A stretch of DNA of 64,000 nucleotides from Roseiarcus sp963774195 (GCA_963774195.1 CAVZDY010000004.1:62001-126000), one strand, 5' to 3'; shown: positions 1-10,229, counted from the stretch's first letter. Numbers and translations: made by a program. Notes: generated by a model not told the origin, from the sequence alone.

Positions 1-2905
1 GATCGCGGCGTCGAGAATGGGTTTGCCTTCCGTTCGTTGCTGGCGCGCATATTCGACGATGAGGATCGCGTTCTTGCTGCCGAGCGCGATCAACAGGATG
101 AGGCCGATCTGGGTATAGAGGTTGTTGGCCGCCCCGAGGCCCGTCAGCGCGCCTACGGTTCCCAGCAGCGCCAACGGGACGCCGAGGATCACCGAGAGCG
201 GCAGGATCCAGCTCTCGTATTGTCCCGCTAGGACAAAATAGACCAGCAGCAGGGCAAACCCGAAAATGTAGTAGATCTGCCCGCCGACCGCCTTCTCCTG
301 GTAGGACATCGCGGTCCATTCGAAACCGGTCCCCGGCGGCAGCGCCTGGGCGCCGATCTGCTCCATGATGTCGAGCGCCTGGCCGGAGCTGAAACCCGGC
401 GCCGGATTGCCCACGATCGTCGCGGAGGGGTAGAGATTGTAGAGGCTGATCAGCGACGGCCCCTGCACCTCGTCGACTTCGGCCACGGTCCCGACAGGCG
501 TCATCGTTCCGTCTCCCGCCTTGACCTTCAAGGCGCGAATGTCCTCGGCGTTCGCCCGAAAGGCCCCCTGCGCCTGCGTGTAGATCTGGAACACATGTCC
601 GAACTGGTTGAACTGCGCGACGTAGTTCGATCCCACATAGCCCGACAAGGCGGAAAACACCTGTTGCACCGTAATCCCCAAGGTCGACGCCTTGATGCGG
701 TCGACCGTGACAAAGAACTGCGGCGCGCCGGCTCGGAAGGTCGTGCCGACCCTTTGAAGCGAGGACTGCGCGTTCGCGTCCGCGACCACGGTATTGGTCA
801 GGCTCTCCAACAAGGCGTAGTCGAAATCGCCGTTCCTGATCTCCGTTTGCATGCTGAAGCCGCCAACGTTGCCGATCCCTTGAATCGGGGGCGGCAGAAG
901 CGCGAACGCTCGCGCCTCCAGCACGTTCTTTTGCAAGACGCCGTTCAAGCGGAAAAGGATCGAGCGTAAATCCTGCCCCGGTTGCTTCAGGCGCTCATCC
1001 CAATCCTTCAGGACGACGAAGGCGACGCCGGCGTTGGCGAGGCTGGCTCGATTGTCGAGAATCGAGATGCCGCTGACGGTGACCACATGTTCGACGCCTG
1101 CCAGCGGCCTGACGAGCGAGGAAATCTTGTCCATGACGGCGTCGGTGCGCTCCTTCGAGGCGCCGTCGGGCAGTTGCGCGCTGACGATCAGATAGCCCTG
1201 GTCCTCGTCAGGCAGGAAGGCCGTCGGCACGCGACTCAGGCCCCAGACCGCGACGGCGACCAGGGCCAGCGCGATGAGGACCATCGTTCCACTGCGGCGC
1301 GTCATGCCCCTTATGAGCCCGACATATCCGCGCTCAGCCGCGCCGTAAACGGCGTTGAACGCACGGTAAAAGATGTTGCGCTGCTCCGGCGGCTTCGGCG
1401 CCCTGAGCCACAGCGCGCTTTGCGTCGGCTTCAAAGTCACTGCGTTGATCGCGCTGATGAAGGCGGTGGCGGCGATCACCAGCGCGAATTGCCGATAGAG
1501 CTGACCGGTCAGCCCGGGCACGAAGGCGGCTGGGATGAACACCGACATGAGAACGAGGGTTATGCCGATGACGGGGCCGATCAGATCCTCCATCGCCTTC
1601 GTCGCCGCCTCCCGGCCAGGGACGCCTTGCTCGACATAGCGCGAGACGCCCTCGACGATGACGATCGCGTCGTCGACGACGATCCCGATCGCCAGCACGA
1701 TGGCGAACAGCGTCGCGAGGTTGACCGAGAAGCCGAGCGCCGCCATCGCGGCGAAGGCGCCGATGATCGTCACCGGAACGGTGGTCGCCGGCACGAGCAT
1801 GGCGCGCCAATCCTGCAGGAAGACGAGGATGACGATGAGCACCAGCACCCCGGCCTCGATCAAGGTCCAATAGACCTCGCTGATCGCGGCCTTCACGAAT
1901 TTGGTCGTGTCGTAGGGCGTCAGATAGGCGAGACCCGGCGGAAAAGCCTTAGCGAGCTCGTCCATTTTCGCCTTGACCTCGTCGGCGACCGCGACGGCGT
2001 TGGCGTCCGGCAGGAGGGAAATCGCGATGCCCGTCGCCGGCCGGCCATCCAGCGTGAAGGTCTCACTGTAGGTCTGCGCGCCGAGTTCGACGTGGCCGAT
2101 GTCGCGAATTCTGGTGATGCGGCCGCCGTACTGGGGATCCACCTTGACGATGATGTTCTCGAACTCGCCGGGGTTGTCGAGTTCGACCTTTGAGGTCCAG
2201 CGTGTATTGAAAATTCTGGCCCTTCGGAGCCGGCGGCGCGCCGACTGCCCCAGCAGCGACTTCCTGGCTCTGCTGCTGGATGACGCTGATGACGTCCTGC
2301 GGGGTTAGGCTGCGGGCCTGGAGCAGGTTCGGGTCCATCCAGACGCGCATGGCGTATTGCCCCGCGCCGAGCACCGACACGTCGCCGACGCCCTTGAGGC
2401 GCTCGAGTTCATTCTGCACGTTGATGACGGCGTAGTTCGACAGGAAGAGGCTGTCGAAGCGGCTGTTGGGTGAAACCAGCGCGACGAATTCGAGAATGGA
2501 GGTCGACTTCTTGGCCGTCGTCACGCCCTGGATCTGCACGTCCTGCGGTAAGGACGAAAGCGCCGCGGACACCCGGTTCTGCACCAGGATCTGCGCCATG
2601 TCGGGATCGGTGCCGATCGCGAAGGTGACCGTCAGCGTATAGGTGCCGTCGTCCGCGCTCGTCGACTGCATGTAGATCATGTTCTCGACGCCGTTGACAT
2701 TCTGCTCGAGCGGCAGCGCGACGGTGTCGACGAGCGTCTTGGCGCTTGCGCCGGGATAGCGGGTCGTCACCTGAACGGTCGGAGGGACGACGTTGGGATA
2801 TTGCGCAGTCGGCAGCTGAATCAACGAGACGATGCCGATCAGCACGAAGACCAGCGCGAGCACATTGGCGAGGACGGGGCGATCGATGAAGAAGCGCGAG
2901 ATCAT
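1..2905 (-). CDS. RND (AcrB/MexB-type) efflux pump inner-membrane transporter, partial and frameshifted
   Basis: Proton-driven drug or solute exporter of the HAE1 RND family, acting with the adjacent membrane-fusion lipoprotein and an outer-membrane channel not seen here. The N-terminus begins MISRFFIDRPVLANVLAL, typical of AcrB. Reading stays in one frame down to about 2183, where one surplus base (a tt pair at 2182-2183) shifts it. The next frame is open to position 1 and carries the TM4 motif VVDDAIVIVEGV with the paired aspartates, and the TM10 motif GSKNAILIVE with the relay lysine. About 970 residues of the usual 1,040 are present, and the C-terminus lies beyond the window. Starts 19 bp after the upstream gene stops, so probably co-transcribed. 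The conserved sequence on both sides of the shift suggests a sequencing indel; a true pseudogene cannot be excluded. Confidence 0.9.
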
Positions 2906-2924
2906 GCCGGATCGCCCCGCGAGT

Positions 2925-4199
2925 TCATTTGGCCGGCGGCGCTGGCGCGCCGGCCTTCGCCGCCTCCGGCGGGTCGCTGGCGGCGGTCTCCGGCGGCGAG
3001 CGCTGCGGGTCGACCTTGGCGCCGGGAACAGCGCGCATGACGCCCTCGGTCACCACCCAGTCGCCGGCGTCGAGGCCAGATTCGATGACGCGCAACGGTC
3101 CCTCGCGCTGCCCGAGTTGGACGACTTTTTTCGCGACGACATTGTCCGGGCCGACGACGAGAACGTATCTGCCCTCCTGGCTCGTCCCGATCGCCTCGTC
3201 GCGCGTCAATAGCGCTTTCTCGAAGCGCCCAATCGGGGTGCGGACCCGAACGAACAGGCCCGGCAGCAGAGCGCGGTTCTTGTTGTCGAAAATCGCTCGC
3301 GCCGTCAGTGAACCGGTCGACGCGTCGACCTGCGGCGAGGCGTAATTGAGACGCCCCTCGTGTGGGTAACCCACCTCGCTCTGCAGCCCGATTTCGACCG
3401 GGACGTCGGTGAGGCCTGTCGTGCGCAATTGCACCCCGTACTTGCCGAGGTGCTCCCTCAGCCTGAGAACTTGCGGCTCGCTCAGGGTGAAATAGACGTA
3501 GACCGGATCGGTCTGGATGATGGTCGCGAGCTTTGTCGGTCCGCTGACGCCGACCAGCGCGCCGACGTCGACCAGATGGTTGGTGACGATCCCGTCAAAC
3601 GGCGCGAGTACATTCGTATAGCTGAGGTTGGTCTTCGCCAGCGTGATCGCGGCCTGCGCGCTCAGCACCGCGGCGGTCGCCTGATCGAACTTCGCCTGCG
3701 CGTTCTGGAACGTGGCCTGGCTGGCGAAATCCTGCCGCGAAAGCGCGGCCTGGCGCTCATAATCGGCGCGCGCGTACACCTCCGCCGCCTGATTGGAGGA
3801 GAGCGTCGCCTGAGCCTGATCCAGTTGAGCCTGGTAGATATCCCGTTCGATGCCGAACAGTTGTTTCCCCCTCGGGACCGCGGCTCCATCCGCGTAGTCG
3901 ATCGATTCCAGATAGCCCTGCACGCGCGCTTCAAGATCGACGGCGTTGATCGCCTGGGTATTGCCGGTCAACTCGAGATATTGCGTGACTGACTGCTGAA
4001 CCGGCTGCGCGACCATGACCTTCGGCGGCGGCGGCGCGACATAGGCATTCTTGGCGTTGCAGCCGGCCAGAAGCGCGCCAAAGATCAGGCCGGCGACGAT
4101 CCGGCAAGCGACGCCGTAGCGCGAAGGGGATCGCCCCTCGGCGATTGCCTCTTGACCCGTCCCGTCGCAGTTCCCGTAAATTGCGCTGCCTTGCCTCAA
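2925..4199 (-). CDS. RND efflux membrane-fusion protein (AcrA/MexA type), lipoprotein
   Basis: Periplasmic adaptor linking the RND pump just downstream to an outer-membrane channel. A hydrophobic stretch ends in the lipobox LLAGC, so the mature protein is probably lipid-anchored. After it come the usual order of barrel-sandwich lipoyl half, an alpha-helical hairpin rich in Gln/Ala, the second lipoyl half (LAPFDGIVTNHLVDVGALV) and the beta-barrel and membrane-proximal domains. The C-terminal tail is Pro/Ala-rich. The start is uncertain: the open frame extends to a TTG at 4301, but a TTG at 4199 has a GGGAG Shine-Dalgarno six bases upstream and leaves a shorter leader before the lipobox cysteine, so it is preferred here. 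Confidence 0.88.
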   Translation of the reverse strand: MRQGSAIYGNCDGTGQEAIAEGRSPSRYGVACRIVAGLIFGALLAGCNAKNAYVAPPPPKVMVAQPVQQSVTQYLELTGNTQAINAVDLEARVQGYLESIDYADGAAVPRGKQLFGIERDIYQAQLDQAQATLSSNQAAEVYARADYERQAALSRQDFASQATFQNAQAKFDQATAAVLSAQAAITLAKTNLSYTNVLAPFDGIVTNHLVDVGALVGVSGPTKLATIIQTDPVYVYFTLSEPQVLRLREHLGKYGVQLRTTGLTDVPVEIGLQSEVGYPHEGRLNYASPQVDASTGSLTARAIFDNKNRALLPGLFVRVRTPIGRFEKALLTRDEAIGTSQEGRYVLVVGPDNVVAKKVVQLGQREGPLRVIESGLDAGDWVVTEGVMRAVPGAKVDPQRSPPETAASDPPEAAKAGAPAPPAK

Positions 4200-4544
4200 G
4201 ATGGTCTCCCACGCTTGAGCGCCGCACCCGTCCCGCGCCCCTGGCGCGATACTTGGGTCGAAAGAGACCGCAGTTGGAACACCCAGCCGACGGCCGAGCA
4301 ATTCGACGTCACGAATACGTTATCGGAATTGGATGGAACGCGCTAGCGGATTTGTGGCGGCCCCATCACGCCGGGGCGGCGGCGGAGGCGAACGGCGCGA
4401 TTGCGATTTGCGCGGAGGGATGGAGAAAATCAGCGGCGTGGAATTCACGCGGGCGGTCGGCGCCTTGGCGCTTAGCGTGCGGCCTCGGCGAACGTGGGGG
4501 ACGGCGGGGCGCAGGGGAACATCACCGCTGGCGGCTCCCCCTCA

Positions 4545-4724
4545 TTACCGCTGTTTGCGTTCGTCATTCGCGGCAGGAGCCGGCGCCGCGCTGACGCGGT
4601 CGATCTGCCGCTTCAGCTCGTGCAACGCGCCAGCTAGCATAGCGAAGTTCTCGCCGATCATGGCGAGCGTCCTCTGAAGATCGTCGTCGTCCGTGTGGCC
4701 GATATCGTCCAACTTGAGGGGCAT
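4545..4724 (-). CDS. Small acidic helical protein of unknown function (59 aa)
   Basis: Short protein starting MPLKLDDIGHTDDDD, with a predicted amphipathic helix (LAMIGENFAMLAGALHELKR) and a charged Ala/Pro tail. The start is supported by a strong GAGGAGG Shine-Dalgarno five bases before the ATG. It lies 53 bp downstream of the membrane-protein gene at 4778-5092 on the same strand, so the two may be co-transcribed. I do not recognise the family and no function is assigned. Confidence 0.55.
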   Translation of the reverse strand: MPLKLDDIGHTDDDDLQRTLAMIGENFAMLAGALHELKRQIDRVSAAPAPAANDERKQR

Positions 4725-4777
4725 CTCACCCTCCTCGAGGTCTGCGGCGAAAGCCCGCCGTGTCATGACCAGAATTC

Positions 4778-5092
4778 TCATTCGTATCCGCGGCGCTTCT
4801 GGATGAACCGCCAATCCGCTCGGGCCATCGAAGGCGTGCGCGAGACCACGGCCGCCGCAGCCCTCACCGAAGCGCGCGCGGCGAAGAACGCCGCCGTCGC
4901 ATTGATCAAGACAGCTCCGCCCGCCAGCATCGGATAGCCGAAAGCCTGCGCCAGGGCGCCAGTCGCACCTAAGAACAGCATCGTCGGCGTTCCGGCGACG
5001 AGGGAGAACGCGTCCCGGCGCGGCAAGACGCCAGCAACGGCGTCGCGGGCAAGAGTGACGAAGCTCGAGAGCATGCCGAAATTGCCGCGCAT
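4778..5092 (-). CDS. Small membrane protein of unknown function (104 aa)
   Basis: Mostly hydrophobic small protein with two likely membrane segments, one around FSLVAGTPTMLFLGATGAL and one around GGAVLINATAAFFAARASV, and a basic C-terminus. The frame also opens at an ATG at 5110, but the ATG at 5092 has a GGAG Shine-Dalgarno five bases upstream and is preferred. No family recognised. Its neighbours are the small acidic protein downstream and a DUF1150 protein upstream, all on the minus strand. Confidence 0.5.
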   Translation of the reverse strand: MRGNFGMLSSFVTLARDAVAGVLPRRDAFSLVAGTPTMLFLGATGALAQAFGYPMLAGGAVLINATAAFFAARASVRAAAAVVSRTPSMARADWRFIQKRRGYE

Positions 5093-5180
5093 AGGGACTC
5101 CACATCTCATTCTGTCGGTCGCCCTCGAGGGCGCCGCAATGCCTGACGCCTCGCCGAAGCGCGGCGTCCGTCAGGAGCGC

Positions 5181-5441
5181 TCAGTGCACACTCACGGTCT
5201 TCAATTCATGCTGCTTCGCGTTGGCGAGCGCCGCGTCCTTGGAGTTGGTCAGCATGATGGGAGAACCGTCGGCGCCGAGCAGCGCGAACAGCTTCAGGCC
5301 AGGTCGAAGGGGAGACGCCTGGGGAAACAGCCGCACTGCGTCCTCCGCCTTGATCGACCTCAAGTAGGCGATCGAGCCGTCGCCGAGAAGCGCGAATTCC
5401 TGCGTGGTCAGCGCATCGAGTTTGTCGTTGCCTTCGATCAT
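5181..5441 (-). CDS. DUF1150 family protein
   Basis: Small soluble protein of the alphaproteobacterial DUF1150 family, whose function is unknown; members are often found beside small heat-shock protein genes, though none is present here. Characteristic parts are LTTQEFALLGDGSIAYLR near the N-terminus and LFALLGADGSPIMLTNSK in the middle. The ATG at 5441 has GGAG seven bases upstream; an in-frame start at 5459 lacks this. A clear paralogue with the same motifs lies at 25704-25976. A perfect G+C-rich hairpin (5497-5520) lies just upstream, in what would be its leader. Confidence 0.8.
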   Translation of the reverse strand: MIEGNDKLDALTTQEFALLGDGSIAYLRSIKAEDAVRLFPQASPLRPGLKLFALLGADGSPIMLTNSKDAALANAKQHELKTVSVH

Positions 5442-5496
5442 GGTCGGTCTCCTTGCCAATCTGTCCGCTCATGAGCGGGAATTGCCGGAGTGAAAG

Positions 5497-5520
5497 GGCC
5501 CCTCCCTTGAGGGAGGGGCC
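5497..5520. repeat. Perfect 10-bp-stem G+C-rich hairpin (copy 1 of 3)
   Basis: Stem ggcccctccc / gggaggggcc with a 4-base loop (ttga). It lies about 56 bp upstream of the DUF1150 start on the minus strand. Two related hairpins with the same core occur at 6075-6116 and 25615-25636. There is no T-run on either side, so a simple intrinsic terminator is not obvious. Confidence 0.7.
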
Positions 5521-6371
5521 GAGTCTCGGCCGGACCTCGGGTCAAGTGTCCGGCCTCGGGAGGTTCGAGTAGAGTACGCTTTTCCCCGAGATCCGAAATT
5601 GGACGTAGGAGCCGAGCTCGCGCGCAGATGGTTGGGGGGCGTTAGACGTGGGTGTAATCTGGCTGGTTCGGTCGTAATCTCTCCGGCAAGGGCCGCGCTC
5701 GCCGTGCTGGGCGGCAGCGCCTGGGCGCTGCTAGATTCCTCCGACGATCTGACCGGCCCGCGAGCCTCACAGGCTCCGCTATCGAGTCGTACCGGGCTGA
5801 GACTCTGCGCTGAAATTCAGGGGTAAGCGTTTCGTCGCCGCCAATCGCGATGACGAGGCCGCCGACTACGAATATCTCAGGGTCCGCAGCCAGGAATAAA
5901 GCCGCGGAGCGCCATCGGCGTCGGCGGAACCCGCCGCGGCAGGCCGGCGCGCCGCCACGGCGAAAACGCTGACGGCGGAACCCGATTGATCGTTGCTGAC
6001 TGGCGAGCGGCCCCTACAAGACCCTGTTCGCGACCCGCCGGCGCTACCAAGCGCCAGCGACGCTGGTCAGAAAGTTGGCCCCTCCCAGATGGGGAGGATC
6101 ACCTGGGAGGGGCCAAATGAGAGGCCGGCCTTTTGGGGGGCGGGAGAACCGGCCTCAGAGGCAAGGCCATAATGCACAGGCGCATGGGCTTCGAAAATTG
6201 AGCAGGAGCATCGCCGAGGCGCCCCTAGGCGTCGGGACCCCTATACCGAGGGATGAGCGAGAGGATCGCCGCATGCGCTCCGCGCGTCGAAATCAATACG
6301 CCGAAGCTCTCAACCTTGTCATCGGCGTTCATGGATCATACTATTTCAGAATAGCGGTGGGGTTCGCGAAT
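5521..6371. other. Long non-coding stretch between DUF1150 gene and FixJ-type regulator
   Basis: No convincing gene. It contains hairpin copy 2 at 6075-6116. At about 5800-5899 on the plus strand is a short open piece ending RDDEAADYEYLRVRSQE before a stop, which reads like the tail of a lost small gene but has no credible start. The ATG-initiated frames in this stretch show no protein-like composition. Confidence 0.5.
6075..6116. repeat. Perfect 14-bp-stem G+C-rich hairpin (copy 2 of 3)
   Basis: Arms ttggcccctcccag (6075-6088) and ctgggaggggccaa (6103-6116) pair perfectly around a 14-base loop. The core gcccctccc/gggaggggc is shared with the hairpins at 5497-5520 and 25615-25636. Confidence 0.7.
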
Positions 6372-7001
6372 ATGCCGTCTGCGCCGACAAACCAACTACC
6401 CGTTGTCGTCGTCATCGATGACGACGCGGGAGTGAGGGACTCGATCAGCAGCCTGATACGCTCTGTCGGGTTTCAAGCGCGCGTCCTGGGATCGGTCGAC
6501 GAATTTCGGCAGTCTGGTCGGCCGGAAGGCCCATGCTGCGTCGTTCTCGACGTCCGTCTGCCCGGACAAAGCGGGCTCGAGCTGCAACGCGAGCTCATCG
6601 CCAGCGGCATGAACCTGCCGATCGTCTTCATTACCGGCCACGGCGACATACCGATGTCCGTTCAGGCGATGAAAGGAGGCGCCATCGAGTTCTTGACCAA
6701 GCCGTTTCGCGACCAGGACCTGCTTGACGCCATCCAACTCGGCATCTCCAAGGATCGCGCCCGCCTCGAGGACGACAAGCAAATTTCGGCGCTGCGGGCT
6801 CGCTTCGACCATTTGACGTCGCGCGAGCGCGAGGTGCTGATCCGGGTCGTCGCCGGGCGGCTCAACAAGCAAATTGCGGGAGAGCTCGGGATCAGCGAAA
6901 TCACCGTCAAGGTTCATCGCGGTCAAGCGATGAGGAAAATGAAGGCGACTTCGCTTCCGGATCTAGCGCGTATGATAGACAAGCTTAAGGTTACTATCTA
7001 A
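6372..7001 (+). CDS. FixJ/NodW-type response regulator
   Basis: Two-component regulator of 209 residues: receiver domain (about 10-125) followed by a LuxR-type helix-turn-helix (about 140-205). The receiver shows IDDD, the phospho-acceptor in VVLDVRLPG, and the FITGHGDIPMSVQAMKGGA and LTKPF motifs characteristic of the FixJ subfamily. The HTH contains LTSREREVL and LGISEITVKVHRGQ. The ATG at 6372 is preferred because the receiver starts within ten codons; an in-frame GTG at 6357 is an alternative. No partner kinase is adjacent. It probably activates transcription after phosphorylation, with unknown targets. Confidence 0.88.
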   Translation: MPSAPTNQLPVVVVIDDDAGVRDSISSLIRSVGFQARVLGSVDEFRQSGRPEGPCCVVLDVRLPGQSGLELQRELIASGMNLPIVFITGHGDIPMSVQAMKGGAIEFLTKPFRDQDLLDAIQLGISKDRARLEDDKQISALRARFDHLTSREREVLIRVVAGRLNKQIAGELGISEITVKVHRGQAMRKMKATSLPDLARMIDKLKVTI

Positions 7002-7284
7002 CTTACTGCCAATCGGCGCACGTCGGCGACGACGACATTTTTGTCGTGCGGGCGTCATGCAGTTTGTCAGTATTTCCGACAAAATCTCCATGCGTCGTCA
7101 CAGAGATTTGCGGGCACGACCATCTCGGGGACCCGAACTTTCCAAAGGTCCCATAGCCGCTATACCTACGTATAATCACAAAACGTTTAGACTTGGCCCC
7201 GCTTTCGGTCACGATGCGCTATATGATGCAGGCGAGAGTTGGCCGACGTGGCCGGCGCGATCGCAACAAGTTAGGATTTGCATA

Positions 7285-7662
7285 TTGGCCAATAGATCTC
7301 TCATCGCTGTAGTCGACGACGATGAGTCCATGCGTCAAGCTTTGTCGGCCCTGCTGAGCTCGTTCGGCTACCCTGTCGCCGACTTTGAAGGCGCGGAAGC
7401 CTTTCTTCGCTCGGATCAGCGGCGGAGCACCGCCTGCCTGATCGCCGACGTACAAATGCCTATCATGACCGGCCTCGACCTTCAGGCCCGGCTGCTTGCC
7501 GCTGGCGATCGGATTCCCGTCATCTTCATCACCGCGCATCCGGACCCGATTATCGAAAATCGGGCGATCCGCAACGGCGCCAAGGGTTTCCTGATCAAGC
7601 CCTTTTCGCAAGACGATCTGATCGCCTCGGTGAATTCGGCCTTGTCGCCGTCGGCTCCTTGA
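7285..7662 (+). CDS. Stand-alone receiver-domain protein (CheY-like)
   Basis: About 125 residues forming only a receiver domain: AVVDDDESMRQALSALL at the N-terminus, phospho-acceptor in LIADVQMPIM, FITAHPDP, and the conserved lysine in FLIKPFSQ. No output domain follows. The open frame extends back to an ATG at 7057, but those 76 codons have no domain character. A TTG at 7285 preceded by AGGA eight bases upstream places the start right before the receiver. The gene follows the FixJ-type regulator on the same strand, and the receiver has the same subfamily flavour. Its stop is 3 bp from the convergent fumarase stop. Confidence 0.75.
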   Translation: MANRSLIAVVDDDESMRQALSALLSSFGYPVADFEGAEAFLRSDQRRSTACLIADVQMPIMTGLDLQARLLAAGDRIPVIFITAHPDPIIENRAIRNGAKGFLIKPFSQDDLIASVNSALSPSAP

Positions 7663-7665
7663 GCC

Positions 7666-9078
7666 TCATCGGCCGCCGTCCGTAGCGACATAGGGCCGGA
7701 CCATCTTGGCGGGATCGACAACCCGGTCGAAAGTCTCCGCATCGACGAAGCCGAGATCCAGGGCGGCTTGCCTCAACGTCAGATCGTTGTGCAGAGCGTG
7801 GTGCGCGATCGCCGACGCCTTGTCGTAGCCGATCACCGGGGCGAGCGCGGTCACCAGCATCAGCGAATGCTCGACGTATTCGGCGATCTTCTTGCGGTTA
7901 GGCTCGACGCCTTCGACCAAGAACCGGCGGAAGTTCGTGCAGCCGTCGGAAAGAATCGCGATCGACTGAAGGATGTTGGCGATCATCAGCGGCTTGTAGA
8001 CATTCATCTCGAGATAGCCGCCCGCGCCGCCGAACCCCACCGCGACGTCATTCGCCATCACTTGCACGGCGATCATCGTCAGGGCCTCGGCCTGGGTCGG
8101 ATTGACTTTGCCGGGCATGATCGAGGAGCCCGGCTCGTTCGCCGGAAGCAGCAATTCCGCGAAGCCCGCGCGCGGCCCGCATGACAACAAGCGAATGTCG
8201 TTGGCGATCTTATAGAGCGAGACCGCGAGCGTGCGCAGCGTGCCGGAAAACTGCACCAGCGCGTCATGCGCGCCCTGCACCGCAAATTTGTTGGGCGCGC
8301 TGACGAAGGGCAGGTCTGTAAGCTTGGCGATCTCGGTGGTTGCCGCCTCGGCGAAATCGGGCGCCGCGTTGATCCCCGTCCCGACCGCGGTCCCGCCGAG
8401 CGCAAGTCGATAGACGCCTTTGAGTGCATCCTCGATGCGCTCGAGATCATCGGACAGCATCGCTGCATAGCCTGACCACTCCTGGCCCAGCGTGAGCGGC
8501 GTCGCGTCCTGCATGTGGGTGCGGCCGATCTTGACGATGTCGTCCCACTGCGCCGCTTTGGCGCCGATCGCGTCGCGCAGAGCCGTCACCGCCGGGACCA
8601 GCCGCCGCTTCGCGTTGAGCGCAGCGGCGATGTTCATCGCAGACGGAAAATTGTCGTTGCTGGATTGCGACATGTTGACGTGATCGTTGGGGTGCACCGG
8701 CGTCTTGCTGGCGAGCGGCGTTCCCGCGAGCTGGGAGGCGCGGTTCGAGATCACCTCGTTGACGTTCATGTTGAACTGCGTGCCGCTGCCGGTCATCCAG
8801 ACGTGGAGAGGAAACATGTCCCGATGCCGGCCGGCGAGAATTTCGTCGCAGACCGCTGTGATCAAATCGAACGCCTGTTGGGCAAGCCGTCCCCCGGCAT
8901 GGTTGGCCGCCGCCGCGGCGCGCTTCAAGACGGCGTAGGCATCGATCATTTCCGGCGGCATGATGTCGCGGCCGATGCTGAAGAACTCGATCGAGCGCTG
9001 CGTCTGCGCGCCCCAGAGCTTGTCCTGGGGAACCTCCACTTTGCCGAGGCTGTCGGTCTCTGTCCTAGTCGCGGTCAT
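7666..9078 (-). CDS. fumC: Class II fumarate hydratase
   Basis: Iron-independent fumarase interconverting fumarate and L-malate in the TCA cycle, 470 residues, the usual length. Visible signatures include the superfamily loop GSSIMPGKVNPTQ, the substrate-binding SQSSNDNFPSAM and GRTHMQDATPLTLGQ motifs, and WMTGSGTQFNMN, which separate it from argininosuccinate lyase and adenylosuccinate lyase. The start is preceded by AGGAGG. An alpha/beta-hydrolase gene lies 91 bp upstream on the same strand. No oddities. Confidence 0.95.
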   Translation of the reverse strand: MTATRTETDSLGKVEVPQDKLWGAQTQRSIEFFSIGRDIMPPEMIDAYAVLKRAAAAANHAGGRLAQQAFDLITAVCDEILAGRHRDMFPLHVWMTGSGTQFNMNVNEVISNRASQLAGTPLASKTPVHPNDHVNMSQSSNDNFPSAMNIAAALNAKRRLVPAVTALRDAIGAKAAQWDDIVKIGRTHMQDATPLTLGQEWSGYAAMLSDDLERIEDALKGVYRLALGGTAVGTGINAAPDFAEAATTEIAKLTDLPFVSAPNKFAVQGAHDALVQFSGTLRTLAVSLYKIANDIRLLSCGPRAGFAELLLPANEPGSSIMPGKVNPTQAEALTMIAVQVMANDVAVGFGGAGGYLEMNVYKPLMIANILQSIAILSDGCTNFRRFLVEGVEPNRKKIAEYVEHSLMLVTALAPVIGYDKASAIAHHALHNDLTLRQAALDLGFVDAETFDRVVDPAKMVRPYVATDGGR

Positions 9079-9169
9079 CTCTGGCCTCCTGAAGCGCTGG
9101 GGAATAGGTGTCGGACGCCTCGCGAACTTTAAAGGCAGTCTACAAACTCTTCATGGCCGAATCCGGCAT

Positions 9170-10129
9170 TTACGCCACGCGCGCGGCCTCGCGCAGGCGC
9201 CCGGCGACGCGTCGGATCAGCGCTGCGCAGCGGTCCGGCGCCGTCATCGGCAGCATATGGCCGCCTTCCACGAGTTCGAGCTCGAGCGCGGGACAGCAAG
9301 CCTTCATGGCTTCGCCTTGCGCGCGGTAGTCGAGGAGGTTGTCGGCCCTGCCGAACAGGACGCCGAACGGGACGGCGAGCGAGGCGTAGCGCTTCACGTT
9401 GGCCCGCAGCCCGTCATTGACCGCGACGATGTCGGAAGAAGCTCCGTGAAACGATTGCGGGCGCAGGCTGAGAAGGCCGCCTGCCCGCAGCGGAAACTCG
9501 GGCATGACCGCCTCTGGCGCAAAGGCGCGGCTGAGCGCGACCCGGCCGCCCCAGACGCCGAGCGGCGTCGCCAGCGTCCAGGCGATGAACCTGCGGGCCA
9601 GGCTGGAGTGGATCACGAGCCCCCGGAATATCGGAGGAATTTCCCCTTGCGGATGCGTCAGCGGCGCAATCAGCGCCAGCCCGCCGACGCAATCGGGATG
9701 GTCGAGCGCAAGGGCGAGCGAGACCGCCCCGCCAAGCGAATGCCCGACGAGCAGCGGGCGCGCGAGCCCGAGCGCGGCAACCAACTTGGCGATCGCGCCG
9801 GCCTGAGCGGTCAAACTCGCGTCCGCGCCCGCCGCGCGGGTGGAATAGCCGGAGCCGGGACGGTCGACCAGGATCAGGCGAAATTCGCCAGCAAGGCGAT
9901 CGGCCAGCGCATAGTCGAAGTGCAAGAGGTTGCCGCTAAGCCCGTGGATCATCACGACGGCTGGACCGGCTCCGCCCGTATCGACGTAGTGAAGGCGCTC
10001 ACCGTCGATCTCGATGAATTGGCCGCGCGGCGGCAGCGCCGCTTCGACCTTGCGCGCCGTGCTGGCCGTGAACGAGACGGAGCCGGCGATCAGCGCCGCC
10101 AGCAGCGCGACGACGATGAGGATTGTCAT
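9170..10129 (-). CDS. Membrane-anchored alpha/beta hydrolase
   Basis: About 319 residues with an N-terminal hydrophobic anchor (ILIVVALLAALIAGSVSF), then an alpha/beta-hydrolase fold: oxyanion region MIHGLSGN, nucleophile elbow GHSLGGA, acid in GRADNLLD and histidine in EGGHMLP. The substrate cannot be told from sequence; esterase, lactonase or epoxide-hydrolase-like activity is possible. The ATG at 10129 with GGGAGGG upstream is preferred over 10168. It sits downstream of the Baeyer-Villiger-type monooxygenase on the same strand, so hydrolysis of the ester product of that enzyme is an attractive but unproven role. Confidence 0.82.
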   Translation of the reverse strand: MTILIVVALLAALIAGSVSFTASTARKVEAALPPRGQFIEIDGERLHYVDTGGAGPAVVMIHGLSGNLLHFDYALADRLAGEFRLILVDRPGSGYSTRAAGADASLTAQAGAIAKLVAALGLARPLLVGHSLGGAVSLALALDHPDCVGGLALIAPLTHPQGEIPPIFRGLVIHSSLARRFIAWTLATPLGVWGGRVALSRAFAPEAVMPEFPLRAGGLLSLRPQSFHGASSDIVAVNDGLRANVKRYASLAVPFGVLFGRADNLLDYRAQGEAMKACCPALELELVEGGHMLPMTAPDRCAALIRRVAGRLREAARVA

Positions 10130-10229
10130 GCGCGTCCCTCCCCAACTCTTTGGGCGCAGCATCAGCATGCTACAGCCGGAGCCCGACCAACGTGCTCGAT
10201 CAGCTCGATCATCTTAGCCTGGCCGCAAG

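Noticed and set aside
982..2193. Plus-strand 403-residue frame
   Set aside because: Arg/Asp-rich antisense shadow of the RND pump gene, whose own strand shows family motifs.
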